From: JAENVT01 sp031370825
GTDB taxonomy: Bacteria; Actinomycetota; Acidimicrobiia; Acidimicrobiales; Ilumatobacteraceae
Length of the DNA: 64,000 bases
Direction of reading: 5' to 3'
Assembly (NCBI GenBank): GCA_031370825.1
Contig: JANMRB010000108.1
Coordinates: forward strand, 1 to 64,000
Part shown: piece by piece, positions 33,572 through 42,250 of the stretch
How positions within the stretch are numbered: the first letter of the stretch is position 1
Layout of the letters: every line of letters begins with the position of its first letter
Position numbers and translations under genes: made by a program
Notes under the pieces: generated by a model
Database searches by the model: none
Told to the model about the DNA's origin: nothing
The model's input: only the letters and a program-made list of their open reading frames with translations

Positions 33572-34414
33572 CTAAGGCAACTTGTTGATTCGTCCGTATG
33601 CGGCAACAAGGGCCGCGTAGTTTTCGTCCGTGAACGTCTTGAAGTCGGCATCGCTGAGCGCGGGGTACTCCTCGTTCACGGTGATCACCTCGCGGCCGAG
33701 CCGGTAGAGGCTGATCAGGACATATCGCTGTAGAACACCGTCGGGGCCGCTCAGGTTGAACTGGGCGTAGCTCTCGAAGCCGTTCTGATTCAGGCTCGGC
33801 TCGTCCCTGGTCGCCAAGGTCACGACGGTGTCTGATCCGCTGTCGGTCTGGAACTTCTGGAACTCTTTGGCCCGGCACGTCGCCCACTCGTCGCTGTTGA
33901 CCACGCTGACATAGTCGACCGCGGCGGCTTCGTCGGGGAAGGCAATCGAGGAGGAGCTCGTGAACGCGCCCGTCGTGCCCAACTGCATCGTCGGACCGAA
34001 CTGACCGCCGCCATTGCTCACCAGGCTGAGCGCACCACTCGGTCGGTAGCCGCACGACGCAGGATCGGGTGTGGACGCCCCGCCGGGCGAGAACTGGACC
34101 CACGCTGACGAAAAGTCGCCGGCTTGCAGGACGCCGGCCGATGCCAGCGTCTGATCGGCAACGTTGACCGGACGTGGGTCCGCAGTCGTCGAGGGTGCGT
34201 CGGACGTTGCAGTCGTCGAGGAGGTCGCTGGTTCGCTGGTGGTCGTCTGCGGCGAAGTCGACTCGACCGAGGTCTCAATCGACGTGGAGGCAGGACCCTC
34301 CGTGGAGGACGCCGCTGTGACCGCAGACGCCACGGTCGATGCCGTCGAGTCGGACGATGAGCCACAAGCAGTTGCCAACGTCGCGACCACACAGGCCATC
34401 CATGCCAACTTCAT
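33572..34414 (-). CDS. hypothetical lipoprotein with Ser/Thr-rich spacer
   Basis: About 280 residues from the ATG at 34414 (34426 is an in-frame alternative). Lipobox ATAC, then about 70 residues of Ser/Thr/Ala low complexity, then a globular domain (about 85-280) with two cysteines (PDPASCGYRP, EWATCRAKEF) and Gln/Asn-rich beta sequence. Similar in plan to actinobacterial sensor-like lipoproteins, but no family is recognised. Ends 21 bp before the SNase gene. Confidence 0.65.
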   Translation of the reverse strand: MKLAWMACVVATLATACGSSSDSTASTVASAVTAASSTEGPASTSIETSVESTSPQTTTSEPATSSTTATSDAPSTTADPRPVNVADQTLASAGVLQAGDFSSAWVQFSPGGASTPDPASCGYRPSGALSLVSNGGGQFGPTMQLGTTGAFTSSSSIAFPDEAAAVDYVSVVNSDEWATCRAKEFQKFQTDSGSDTVVTLATRDEPSLNQNGFESYAQFNLSGPDGVLQRYVLISLYRLGREVITVNEEYPALSDADFKTFTDENYAALVAAYGRINKLP

Positions 34415-34489
34415 CCGTCCCGCCATCTGGATCTCCCGGTTCCCGTGTCGATACGTCTGCCTGTATCCCGCGATGCCAAACCATCAGCC

Positions 34490-34495
34490 TACGGT
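34490..34495 (+). promoter_or_regulatory. -10 box TACGGT of nudC
   Basis: TACGGT ends 7 nt before the ATG at 34503. Confidence 0.5.
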
Positions 34496-34502
34496 GGTGG
34501 TC

Positions 34503-35267
34503 ATGCCGATATTCACGCCATCGCATTCATCACCTGCGGCGTCGTCGGCACATCGTTACTTCCACGTCGTCGGCACGTCGGTGTGGGTGACCGAGACGGT
34601 TCTCGACGTGGACTGGTCGGCCCACTTCCTCGGAATGCTCGGCGACGAGGCTTGCTGGGGTGTCGACGTTCCGGACGGTCATGATCCTGCAGACGGCGCT
34701 GCTGTCGATCTGTACTCGTTCTTCGGCAGTGCCGGTGAGGTCGAGTGGATGGTCGCCGGCAGAGCGGTGCAGCTCGTCGAGTGGGCGCGCACCCATCGTT
34801 ATTGCGGTCGCTGCGGTACCCCCACCGAGCAGCAGCTCGGCGAGCGGGCAATGAGATGCCCGTCGTGCGGCCTGTTGGCATTTCCAAGATTGGCGCCGGC
34901 GATGATCACCCTGGTGTCGAAGGGTGACCAGGCCTTGCTGGCCCGCGGTGTCCAGTTCCGCAGCCCGCTGTACAGCTGCCTCGCCGGATTCGTCGAACCG
35001 GGCGAGTCTCTGGAGGGAGCGGTCGTTCGCGAGGTCCGCGAGGAGGTCGGCATCGAAGTCGACGATGTCCGCTACTGGGGCAGCCAGCCGTGGCCTTTTC
35101 CACACAGCCTGATGGTCGGCTTCACTGCCAAGTGGAAGTCGGGCGAGATCGACATCGACCCCACCGAGATCATCGACGCCCGGTGGTTCCGTCGCGACGA
35201 ACTGCCGGCCATCCCGCCGCCGATCTCGATAGCCCGAAAGCTGATCGACGCATGGGTTGCGGAGTAG
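34503..35267 (+). CDS. nudC: NADH pyrophosphatase / RNA decapping hydrolase NudC
   Basis: 254 residues. Zinc ribbon CGRCGTP ... CPSC (about 101-121), Nudix box GFVEPGESLEGAVVREVREE (about 161-180) and the NudC signature SQPWPFPHS (about 195-203). It hydrolyses NAD(H) and, in E. coli, removes NAD caps from RNA. Start ATG 34503, fixed by the TACGGT box and homology; the longer frame from 34164 lies over the lipoprotein gene. Confidence 0.95.
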   Translation: MPIFTPSHSSPAASSAHRYFHVVGTSVWVTETVLDVDWSAHFLGMLGDEACWGVDVPDGHDPADGAAVDLYSFFGSAGEVEWMVAGRAVQLVEWARTHRYCGRCGTPTEQQLGERAMRCPSCGLLAFPRLAPAMITLVSKGDQALLARGVQFRSPLYSCLAGFVEPGESLEGAVVREVREEVGIEVDDVRYWGSQPWPFPHSLMVGFTAKWKSGEIDIDPTEIIDARWFRRDELPAIPPPISIARKLIDAWVAE

Positions 35268-35287
35268 TCACGACGCTTTCAGTTCGG

Positions 35288-35545
35288 CAGCAAGATGAGA
35301 CGAAATGGGTACAATTCCGAACTTGATTCTCGGCGTTCACCTGTGCACTCAACTGTGATATCCGCGCCGATGGCACCTGGCGCGGGAGCGCCAGAACGAC
35401 GCCTTCGGGGCGGTCTCGACTCAGCGTTTGAAGGTTGCGGCCCCGTATAGGTGAGGACACAACCGGTCGCCGCGAGGAGGCGTTGAACTGCCACCCCGCG
35501 GCGCTGCTCGGCGCTCGGGCCGTACCCATTTATCTCACCTTGCTG
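35288..35545. mobile_element. 258-bp inverted-repeat-bounded intergenic element (MITE-like)
   Basis: 35288-35312 and 35522-35545 are imperfect inverted repeats of about 24 bp: CAGCAAGRTGAGA, a 1-2 base difference, then AAATGGGTAC in both. Between them are about 210 bp with no convincing ORF on either strand and several short GC-rich palindromes (for example GGCGCGGGAGCGCC). It fills the gap between nudC and the S9 peptidase and begins 6 bp beyond the peptidase stop. A miniature inverted-repeat transposable element is the simplest reading; target-site duplications are not obvious. Confidence 0.5.
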
Positions 35546-35551
35546 GCGAAC

Positions 35552-37555
35552 TCACGAAGCTGCGAGGTGCTCGGCGAAGAAGTCGAGGATGATCTCGGCA
35601 CGCTGGCGGCGGTGGATCGGTGACCCGCTGCGCGACAACTCGTGTCCCTCCCCAGGGAACCGGTAGAACGTCACGTCCTTGCCGAGCAGACGCATGGCGA
35701 CGAACAGCTCCTCAGCCTGACTGATGGGACACCGATGGTCCTGCTCGCTGTGGATGATCAACATCGGTACGTTGATGTCGCGCACGAACCGGATCGGTGA
35801 GATCCGGACGTACTCCTCCGGGTCATCGATCGGGCTGGGACCTACCTCGACGCGGAAGATCGTGGCGATGTCGCTCGTGAACTCCTCGGTCAACATGTTG
35901 TTGACTGCCCGCTCGCTGCAAATCGCCTTGAACCGGTCGCCGTGGCGGCCGGCCAACCAGGTGGCCATAAAACCGCCATAGCTCCCGCCCAGCATCCCGA
36001 CCCTATCTCGGTCGCAGAACGGGTAACGCTCCAGTGCGTTGTCGAGCACTGCGAGCACGTCTTCGACATCGACGGTTCCCCACCCGGTTCCCTGTACTGC
36101 GTGGTGCTTCGGGCCGAGGATCGATTGGCCCCACGATTGCTCTCGTCCCGATCCGCCGCGCGGGTTGCTCATGATCACGACGAACCCGGCCGCTGACTGC
36201 ACTTGCGATTCGTCGAAGAAGGATTCCCCGTACTGAGTGTGCGGGCCGCCATGGACGTTGAGCAGCACCGGGTACTTCTTCGAGGGGTCGAAGTCGGCGG
36301 GACGCATGATCCACGCGTCGACTTCATCGCTTCCGTCGGTGCACGGCACGGCGAACTTCTCCCACGTGTTGGGTCTGGTCAGCGATCGGTAGCTGTCGGC
36401 GAACGACGTCAGGCGTCGTGGGCTGCCGTCGGCATCCACGAAGATGTCGCTGACAGCGTCGACGGCTGCCGCCGCGTACGCGATGGTTCCGCCCGCGGCA
36501 TCGAACGAGTCGACACTGATGGGGCCCGACGTGGTTCGCTTTGGTGCCGAGGCATCGAGGCAGACACGGTAGACGTGCGTCTCGCCGCGGTCTTCAGCGG
36601 CGGCAAGCAACGTCGAGTCGTCGAGCCACGACAGCGCCATTCCGCCAGACGTGGTCTCGAAGGTGCGATCGAGATCTCGCGTCAGCCAGCGGTGCTCACC
36701 CCCGCTTGCCGGCACAACACCGACGTGAACGTTCTGGGGGTAGGTCTTCGAATCGTCGGCGCCGAGAAAGGCCACCTGAGATCCATCCGGCGAAACGGTG
36801 GGTGCGCTGTAGGAGCCGCTGAGCCCGGTGAGAGCGTCGATGTCCCCGTCGAGCGAGACCGAGTACAGCGCGCTCGCAAAGTCGAGGTCCCACGTGTCGT
36901 GGCGTTGGGCGCTGAGCACCAGACCGCTGGAGTCGGGCTTCCATGCGATCGAGCTGTGCTGGAACTCGCCGGGTGTGAGGTTGCGTGGCGCACTGGTGCC
37001 GTCGGCCGCGACCACGTACAAGTGACTGGGCCGGTCGAAGATCCATCCTTCGTTGTCGAGCTTGCTGAAGAACCTCTCGACCTTGCGCGGTGCTTGCCAG
37101 CTCTCGTCCTCGGCCTCGTACCGCTCGTGCCGCGTGTGGCTGATGAAAGCGATCCATCGACCGTCAGGGCTCCACGAGACCTCGTCGATGCCGTCCGGCA
37201 TCGTCGCAATGGTGCGCGTCTCGCCGGCGGCAGCAACGGGGAGGACGTGGAGTGTGGCTTCGGCCTTCTTCGCGCCACGCTTCGATGCGAAGGCAAGCGA
37301 TCGTCCGTCGGGGCTCCACGCCGGCGCAGTGTCGTGTTCGCCGGCGGTGATCGCTCGAGGTGTTGACGACCCGTCGGTGGCCGCCAGCCAGATCTGCGAC
37401 AGGTTCTTGTTCTTCGCCATGTCCACCCGACCGACCACGAAGGCGACCATCGAACCATCAGGTGACACCGCCGGGCCCTTGGCCTGAACGATGTTGCCGA
37501 GGACCCGATCGGCAATCCGGGCGTGCTTGCTCAAGTCTTTTTCATCGCTGCTCAT
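35552..37555 (-). CDS. S9 family peptidase (prolyl oligopeptidase / acylaminoacyl-peptidase type)
   Basis: 667 residues. WD40/TolB-like beta-propeller repeats in the first 400 (PDGSMVAFV, SPDGRSLAFAS, SPDGRWIAFIS, SPDGSQVAFLG) and a C-terminal alpha/beta hydrolase with LLNVHGGPHTQYG, nucleophile in GGSYGGF, Asp in HSEQDHRCPI and His in FPGEGHELS. Cleaves short peptides in the cytosol. Start ATG 37555, supported by a TACGGT box 7 nt upstream; the frame open to 37768 runs into the divergent gene at 37592 and is not used. Confidence 0.93.
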   Translation of the reverse strand: MSSDEKDLSKHARIADRVLGNIVQAKGPAVSPDGSMVAFVVGRVDMAKNKNLSQIWLAATDGSSTPRAITAGEHDTAPAWSPDGRSLAFASKRGAKKAEATLHVLPVAAAGETRTIATMPDGIDEVSWSPDGRWIAFISHTRHERYEAEDESWQAPRKVERFFSKLDNEGWIFDRPSHLYVVAADGTSAPRNLTPGEFQHSSIAWKPDSSGLVLSAQRHDTWDLDFASALYSVSLDGDIDALTGLSGSYSAPTVSPDGSQVAFLGADDSKTYPQNVHVGVVPASGGEHRWLTRDLDRTFETTSGGMALSWLDDSTLLAAAEDRGETHVYRVCLDASAPKRTTSGPISVDSFDAAGGTIAYAAAAVDAVSDIFVDADGSPRRLTSFADSYRSLTRPNTWEKFAVPCTDGSDEVDAWIMRPADFDPSKKYPVLLNVHGGPHTQYGESFFDESQVQSAAGFVVIMSNPRGGSGREQSWGQSILGPKHHAVQGTGWGTVDVEDVLAVLDNALERYPFCDRDRVGMLGGSYGGFMATWLAGRHGDRFKAICSERAVNNMLTEEFTSDIATIFRVEVGPSPIDDPEEYVRISPIRFVRDINVPMLIIHSEQDHRCPISQAEELFVAMRLLGKDVTFYRFPGEGHELSRSGSPIHRRQRAEIILDFFAEHLAAS

Positions 37556-37562
37556 GGTGCCG

Positions 37563-37568
37563 ACCGTA
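37563..37568 (-). promoter_or_regulatory. -10 box TACGGT of the S9 peptidase gene
   Basis: TACGGT on the minus strand ends 7 nt before the ATG at 37555. Confidence 0.5.
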
Positions 37569-37591
37569 GCGCGGTGTGCCACGATCCGAGG

Positions 37592-38317
37592 ATGGAAACC
37601 AACGAGCTGATCGCGGCGCTCGATCGCGATTCTGCGGCGTTCGTGGATGCCTGCGAGGCCGCCGGGTTGACGGCCGCTGTGCCTTCGTGCCCTGGCTGGA
37701 CCGTCGCTGACCTGTTGTGGCACCTCATCGAAGTTCAGCACTTCTGGCAAACGATCGTGGCCGAGCACAGCTCGGATCCGCGCGGGTACGAGCAGCCACC
37801 CAAACCAGCCGACGAAGCTCTGGTCGAGATGTACCGCCAGGTCCGGGCAGGGCTCTTGGCGACTCTCACCGAAGCCGATCCAGGGTCACCGAACTGGACC
37901 TGGTCGAACGACAACACGGCCGGCTTCGTGATCCGCCGAATGGCACAGGAGACGGCAGTGCACCTGTGGGACGCCGCCGACGCTGCTGGTTCGGCAAGGC
38001 CCATAGAGGCCGGCCTTGCCAGCGACGGCACAGATGAGTTCCTGACGCACTTCCTTCCGCACGCCACGAAGGGTGCCGATCCGGTTGGTGGCTCGGTGCA
38101 CCTGCACTGCGGCGATGTGCCGGGGGAGTGGACGGTCAGCGAGGTTGGCGACGAGTTCGTAGTCGTGCCCGAACACGCCAAGGGTGACTGCGCGATCCGC
38201 GGCGCCGCAAGCGACATCCTGCTCGTCCTATGGCGTCGACTGCCGCTCTCCACGTGTGATGTCATCGGAGACGATGGGGTAGCGGCGCGCTTCATCGCCC
38301 ACACCAATCTCGGCTGA
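37592..38317 (+). CDS. maleylpyruvate isomerase-type / TIGR03083 DinB-fold protein
   Basis: 241 residues. VPSCPGWTVADLLWHLIEVQHFW near the N-terminus and MAQETAVHLWDAADAAG near residue 130 are the hallmark segments of the actinobacterial TIGR03083 family, with the three His metal site of the DinB four-helix bundle (His50, His56 region and His127 region). The C-terminal half is the MDMPI-C-like domain (DILLVLWRRLP). Mycothiol-dependent isomerases belong here, but most members are uncharacterised. Divergent from the S9 peptidase. Confidence 0.85.
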   Translation: METNELIAALDRDSAAFVDACEAAGLTAAVPSCPGWTVADLLWHLIEVQHFWQTIVAEHSSDPRGYEQPPKPADEALVEMYRQVRAGLLATLTEADPGSPNWTWSNDNTAGFVIRRMAQETAVHLWDAADAAGSARPIEAGLASDGTDEFLTHFLPHATKGADPVGGSVHLHCGDVPGEWTVSEVGDEFVVVPEHAKGDCAIRGAASDILLVLWRRLPLSTCDVIGDDGVAARFIAHTNLG

Positions 38318-38346
38318 CCGTCGATCGGCAGTCTGATAGGGGACCG

Positions 38347-39069
38347 TCAGGCGTCGCGGCGGACCAGTACCTGGCGCACGAGGTCCTCGAACAACGCCAG
38401 GTGATCATCACGATGCCGTAGCAGTTCCGGATGCCATTGCACGCCGAGCACGGCAGGGGCTGCGTCGATCTCGATGGCTTCGATGTGGCCGTCGTGGTTG
38501 CGGGCTACGGAACGAACTCCCGGCCCCAGTCGATCGATCACCTGATGGTGCATCGAGTTCACTCCCAGCGCCTCGGTACCGAGGATCGTGGCGAGCCGCG
38601 ATGCGGGATCGATGTCGACGCCGTGCACATCCTGGTTGTACATGTCGACACGCATGTGCTCGTCGACATGCTGTACCAGAGTTCCACCCATCGCGACGTT
38701 GAGAACCTGGATCCCACGACACGTTGCCAACGTCGGAACATTTGATTGCACCGCGGCGCGGGTGATGGCCAGATCGGCAGCGTCGCGCAATGGGTCGGTC
38801 GGTCCGAGCAGCGGGTCGACTGCGGCGTCGTAGTTGGTTGGATCGACATCACAGCCACCGGTGATGACCAGTGCGTCGACGATGTCGAGCATCGCCATCG
38901 CATCGTCCGGATCGACGACGGGAAGCAGCACCGGAAGGGCGCCGGCCTTGCGCACCGCCTTCACGTATGGAGCGCTGACGACGTAGTGCAACGAGCCGTC
39001 GGGATCGCTGCCGACCATCTCGATGTGCGCGGTGATGCCGATCCGCACCGGCGTGGTAGGAGCTCGCAT
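38347..39069 (-). CDS. class I glutamine amidotransferase-like gamma-glutamyl-GABA hydrolase (PuuD type)
   Basis: 240 residues from the ATG at 39069. Peptidase C26 plan: RIGITAHIE, ALVITGGCDVDPTNYD, the nucleophile elbow VPTLATCRGIQVLNVAMGG and the His-Glu pair GVQWHPE. PuuD hydrolyses gamma-glutamyl-GABA in putrescine catabolism; the neighbouring PuuA/GlnA3-like synthetase supports hydrolysis of a gamma-glutamylated amine. Starts 2 bp after that gene. Confidence 0.88.
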   Translation of the reverse strand: MRAPTTPVRIGITAHIEMVGSDPDGSLHYVVSAPYVKAVRKAGALPVLLPVVDPDDAMAMLDIVDALVITGGCDVDPTNYDAAVDPLLGPTDPLRDAADLAITRAAVQSNVPTLATCRGIQVLNVAMGGTLVQHVDEHMRVDMYNQDVHGVDIDPASRLATILGTEALGVNSMHHQVIDRLGPGVRSVARNHDGHIEAIEIDAAPAVLGVQWHPELLRHRDDHLALFEDLVRQVLVRRDA

Positions 39070-39071
39070 GG

Positions 39072-40457
39072 TCAGACGATCTCGAAGAGCCGGTCCAGCT
39101 CCCACGACGTCACCGATGTAGCCATCGGATCACCACCGGTCGTGTGGAACATCAGCCACTCCCACCGGCGGGTGTTCACCCAGTAGTCACAGAACTTGGC
39201 GCCCAGCACGCTGCGCAACACGGTGTCTGTCGCCATCGCATCGGCGGCCTTCGAGATCGTGTTGGGCAGGTGGGGATACCCGGCGGGGAGGCCCCAGCCA
39301 GCCACTCGCAGCGGCTCGGGCGGATCGATGGCTTGCTCGATCCCGGCGATTCCGCCTGCCAAGACTGCGGCGAGAACGAGATAAGGATTGGCGTCGCCAC
39401 CGGCTACACGGTTCTCAATTCGCGCCGCCTTCGGCGATCGCGACAGCACGCGTACCGCCGCGGATTTGTCATCCTCACCCCATGAAGCCACGGTCGGGGC
39501 TGCGGCGAAACCGACGACTCGCCGGAAGGAGTTGACGTTCGGGCAGAAGATCGATGTGGCCGCAGACATAGTCGAGATGAGACCGCCGATCCAATGGCGG
39601 CTGAGGTCGGAGAGCCCCTGCCCATCGGGTGCATAGAACACAGGGACGCTGTCGCGCGCCAGCGAGTGGTGCACGTGCAGTCCGTTGCCGTACTCGTGGC
39701 TGGGCTTGGCCATGAACGTCACCGAGCAACCTTGCTCGAGCGCGACCTCGCGCAGCACTTGTTTGATCCGGATGACGCGGTCGCATGCGGTGATCGGATC
39801 TGTCGGGTCGATGTTGATCTCGAACTGACCGGGTGCCGCTTCGTCATGCCAGCCCTCGATCGGCACACCCAAGCCGTCGAGGCGATTCAGTGCCACGTCG
39901 ATGAAGCGCAGCTGCTGGCGCGAGTTGTGGTGCAAGTAGCCGAGAGGCGCTGGATGCGACATCGGGGTGAGCCCACGCATCTTCTTGGCCCGGGCCTGCG
40001 CATAGGACTCAGTGAACAGCATGACCTCGATCTCGAAGGCCGCCTTCGCTGTAAGTCCGTGGCTCGCCAGTCGCTCCGTGACTTCGCGCAGCTTCGACCG
40101 CGGACAAACGGGAACAGGTTTGCCATCGAGATCGACGATGTCACAGATGACGTTGGCGGTTCCGGGTCGGTCGGGCGCCGCGACGAGCGTGGACAGGTCG
40201 GGGCGCTGATGGAAATCGCCGAGGGCCTCGCGACGCCAGTCGTCCCACCAGACCAGAAACGGCGTGCCGCTGATGTCGTAGCCGAGCACGAACTCGGTGA
40301 TCGCGTTCCCGAGTGGAAGCGATGAGACGAACTTGCGCGTCGACAGGTGCTTGCCGATCACCAGTCCATCGATCGAGATCCCCTCGGTCTTGACCCATGA
40401 GATTGCCTTGTCCTCGAGCCACGCGGTTGCTTGCTGTTCGTCCACGTCAGGGTCCAC
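39072..40457 (-). CDS. glutamine synthetase-like enzyme (gamma-glutamylpolyamine synthetase / GlnA3-PuuA type)
   Basis: 461 residues of the GS fold: AAFEIEVMLF (metal Glu), GWHDEAAPGQFEINI (Glu pair), FMAKPSHEYGNGLHVHHSL (metal His) and RIENRVAGGDANPYLVLAA (Arg/Glu). Absence of the Tyr-adenylylation tail and its partner hydrolase argue for a gamma-glutamylamide ligase (putrescine, other polyamines or ethanolamine) rather than GlnA itself. GTG start overlaps the upstream gene by 11 bp, so it is coupled to it. Confidence 0.88.
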   Translation of the reverse strand: MDPDVDEQQATAWLEDKAISWVKTEGISIDGLVIGKHLSTRKFVSSLPLGNAITEFVLGYDISGTPFLVWWDDWRREALGDFHQRPDLSTLVAAPDRPGTANVICDIVDLDGKPVPVCPRSKLREVTERLASHGLTAKAAFEIEVMLFTESYAQARAKKMRGLTPMSHPAPLGYLHHNSRQQLRFIDVALNRLDGLGVPIEGWHDEAAPGQFEINIDPTDPITACDRVIRIKQVLREVALEQGCSVTFMAKPSHEYGNGLHVHHSLARDSVPVFYAPDGQGLSDLSRHWIGGLISTMSAATSIFCPNVNSFRRVVGFAAAPTVASWGEDDKSAAVRVLSRSPKAARIENRVAGGDANPYLVLAAVLAGGIAGIEQAIDPPEPLRVAGWGLPAGYPHLPNTISKAADAMATDTVLRSVLGAKFCDYWVNTRRWEWLMFHTTGGDPMATSVTSWELDRLFEIV

Positions 40458-41085
40458 CCAGCATCCAAGCCAGCGACCTGCCGGTGAGCTCGGCCAGATG
40501 GGCCAACTTGCCGACCGCCTGGATCTTGCCGTCGAGCAGGTCCTGACCGAGCACGGTGTTGCCGCAGAACACGTTGAGCAGGGCGTGCTCGCTGCCGTGC
40601 AACTCGTATGCGACCGGGGTATCTCCCATCGTGATCTCGGAGCCGTTGTCGGTGCACACGACCCGCATCGAGCTCGGGACGCCCGGTCGCAGTGTCGCGA
40701 ACGTGAAGAACCGCTGCGCCTCTTCCTGCCAGGTGCCGTGGGGCGGCTCGAGGAGCTTGCCGACGGTCAACGCGAGCTTCGGATGGCGCGCCACGCCGCT
40801 GACCTTCGGCTTTGGCGGGTTCTCGTCGGCCATCGTGTTGATGTCTGCGGCGATCACAACGTCGGCGTCATCGCTGACGCCGCGCACGACCATCACCCCG
40901 CCGTGACCGAAGCGCATGGTCGCGGCCTGCGGGTCGACCGTGGATTGCAAGGCGACGTTGCCCTTCGTCCGTCCGATTGCCGCGGCGAGCTTCGGGGTTC
41001 GTGCAGCGCGTCGAAGCGTTGCCGAAAGGATCAGCACGATCGGAACGGGGTCGGCTTCGACCTCTATGCGTGCTGACTGGGTCAT
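40447..41085 (-). CDS. conserved hypothetical protein, 212 aa, head of the GS-like operon
   Basis: 212 residues, soluble. The region of about residues 20-75 (LILSATLRRAARTPKLAAAI, ATMRFGHGGVMVVRG) and the C-terminal LLNVFCGNTVLGQDLLDGKIQAVGK region look like an SCP2-type lipid-binding fold, but I am not certain. No catalytic motif is visible. First gene of the operon with the GS-like and GATase-like enzymes; TAGCCT sits 8 nt before the ATG at 41085, so the operon mRNA is likely leaderless. Confidence 0.6.
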   Translation of the reverse strand: MTQSARIEVEADPVPIVLILSATLRRAARTPKLAAAIGRTKGNVALQSTVDPQAATMRFGHGGVMVVRGVSDDADVVIAADINTMADENPPKPKVSGVARHPKLALTVGKLLEPPHGTWQEEAQRFFTFATLRPGVPSSMRVVCTDNGSEITMGDTPVAYELHGSEHALLNVFCGNTVLGQDLLDGKIQAVGKLAHLAELTGRSLAWMLGGP

Positions 41086-41093
41086 GGGCGCTG

Positions 41094-41099
41094 AGGCTA
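41094..41099 (-). promoter_or_regulatory. -10 box TAGCCT of the GS-like operon
   Basis: TAGCCT on the minus strand ends 8 nt before the ATG at 41085. The preceding gene ends inside it (stop at 41097), so the operon start sits on the 3' end of the 101-aa gene. Confidence 0.45.
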
Positions 41100-41402
41100 C
41101 GCTCGCCGCCGCGAGGCTTTCGAGACGGGCGTCTCGCCCCACAGCTCCAACTGCTCCCACGTGATGGCCACGTCGCTGATCAATTGCCAGGTGAGGCGGC
41201 CCCGGGGTCCCGGCCGCCGCACCTCGACGCGCTCCGGGCGCAAGCTGCGCGCCGAGCCGTTGGCGTCGTGGATCGTGATGCTTCCATCGATCGCCACTCC
41301 CGACATCTTGCCGGGGAGCCAACGTCCACCCTCGGCCTTGCGAAAGCGGACGGGCTCTCCACTGGTCAGGCGCAACAGAGCGAGCGTGTGGGCGTCAGTC
41401 AC
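41097..41402 (-). CDS. hypothetical protein, 101 aa
   Basis: From a GTG at 41402, about 101 residues (a TTG at 41420 would add six). Basic, beta-rich: VRFRKAEGGRWLPGKMSGV, ITIHDANGSARSLRPERVEV, SDVAITWEQLELWG. Such a small-barrel sequence often binds nucleic acid or acts as an accessory subunit, but no family is recognised. Ends next to the operon promoter at 41094 and starts 11 bp after the SDR stop. Confidence 0.55.
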   Translation of the reverse strand: MTDAHTLALLRLTSGEPVRFRKAEGGRWLPGKMSGVAIDGSITIHDANGSARSLRPERVEVRRPGPRGRLTWQLISDVAITWEQLELWGETPVSKASRRRA

Positions 41403-41412
41403 TGCTTCGGAT

Positions 41413-42219
41413 TCAGCCAACGTCCATGATCCTGGCCTGCAGTTTGCGCATGCCGGCCAGCCAGCGGTCGTAGTCGCCGGTCTTGCGCTGCGCGTAAGTA
41501 AGCACTTCGGGGTGGGGCAGGATGAGGAAGGTCTCTGCCCGTATCACGGCGACCGCAACCTCGGCGACGTCGTCGGGCTCGAGAACCACCCCGGCGGCGC
41601 GGACCACATCGCCCGCACCGGAGCCCGTGATCGGCCCGCTATTGAGCATGTTGGTGTTGACACCTTGCGGGCACAGACAGCTGACGCGGATGCCCTTGTC
41701 GCCATACGTGATGCTCATCCATTCGGCGAAGGCGACTGCTGCGTGTTTCGTTAGCGAGTAGGGCGCCGATCCGATCTGAGTGAGCAGACCCGCTGCCGAG
41801 GCGGTCGAGCAGAAGTACCCCTCGCCACGGGCGAGCCAGCCCGGCAGCAGGTACTTAGCTGCCCAGCGGTGGGCGTGCACGTTGACGTTGAAAGACAACT
41901 CCCAGTCAGCCTCTGGCGTGCTGAGATCGGAACCCACCGCGACACCGGCGTTGGCGAAGAACAGGTCGATCGGCCCGAATGCGTCCTCGGCCGACGCGAC
42001 GAGCTGTTGGTTGCCCGATTCGGTTCCCAGGTCGCCCGCAACAGCGATTGCACTGCCCGGTCGCAGCTCGTTGAGCTGGTTGGCCACGGCCGTCAGACCG
42101 CCGGCGTCTCGGTCGGAGGCCACGACGTCGGCCCCTTCACGGTGGAATCGCCTGGCAAGAGCTCGCCCTATCCCGTTGGCCGCGCCCGTGACAACGACAT
42201 GACGTCCATCGAGTTCCAT
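41413..42219 (-). CDS. short-chain dehydrogenase/reductase
   Basis: 268 residues, classical SDR: TGAANGIGRALA (cofactor loop), NAGVAVG, Ser in STASAAGLL and the catalytic YSLTKHA (YxxxK). The acidic DRD at the end of beta-2 (SDRDAGG) favours NAD(H). Substrate unknown. TACCAT lies 8 nt before the ATG at 42219. Confidence 0.92.
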   Translation of the reverse strand: MELDGRHVVVTGAANGIGRALARRFHREGADVVASDRDAGGLTAVANQLNELRPGSAIAVAGDLGTESGNQQLVASAEDAFGPIDLFFANAGVAVGSDLSTPEADWELSFNVNVHAHRWAAKYLLPGWLARGEGYFCSTASAAGLLTQIGSAPYSLTKHAAVAFAEWMSITYGDKGIRVSCLCPQGVNTNMLNSGPITGSGAGDVVRAAGVVLEPDDVAEVAVAVIRAETFLILPHPEVLTYAQRKTGDYDRWLAGMRKLQARIMDVG

Positions 42220-42227
42220 CCCCCCAG

Positions 42228-42233
42228 ATGGTA
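42228..42233 (-). promoter_or_regulatory. -10 box TACCAT of the SDR gene
   Basis: TACCAT on the minus strand ends 8 nt before the ATG at 42219. Confidence 0.45.
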
Positions 42234-42250
42234 GGTGCTACCAATCCCCT

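Noticed and set aside
39072..40457. Housekeeping glutamine synthetase GlnA
   Set aside because: The GATase partner, the coupled unknown gene and the missing adenylylation-site context favour a gamma-glutamylamide ligase.
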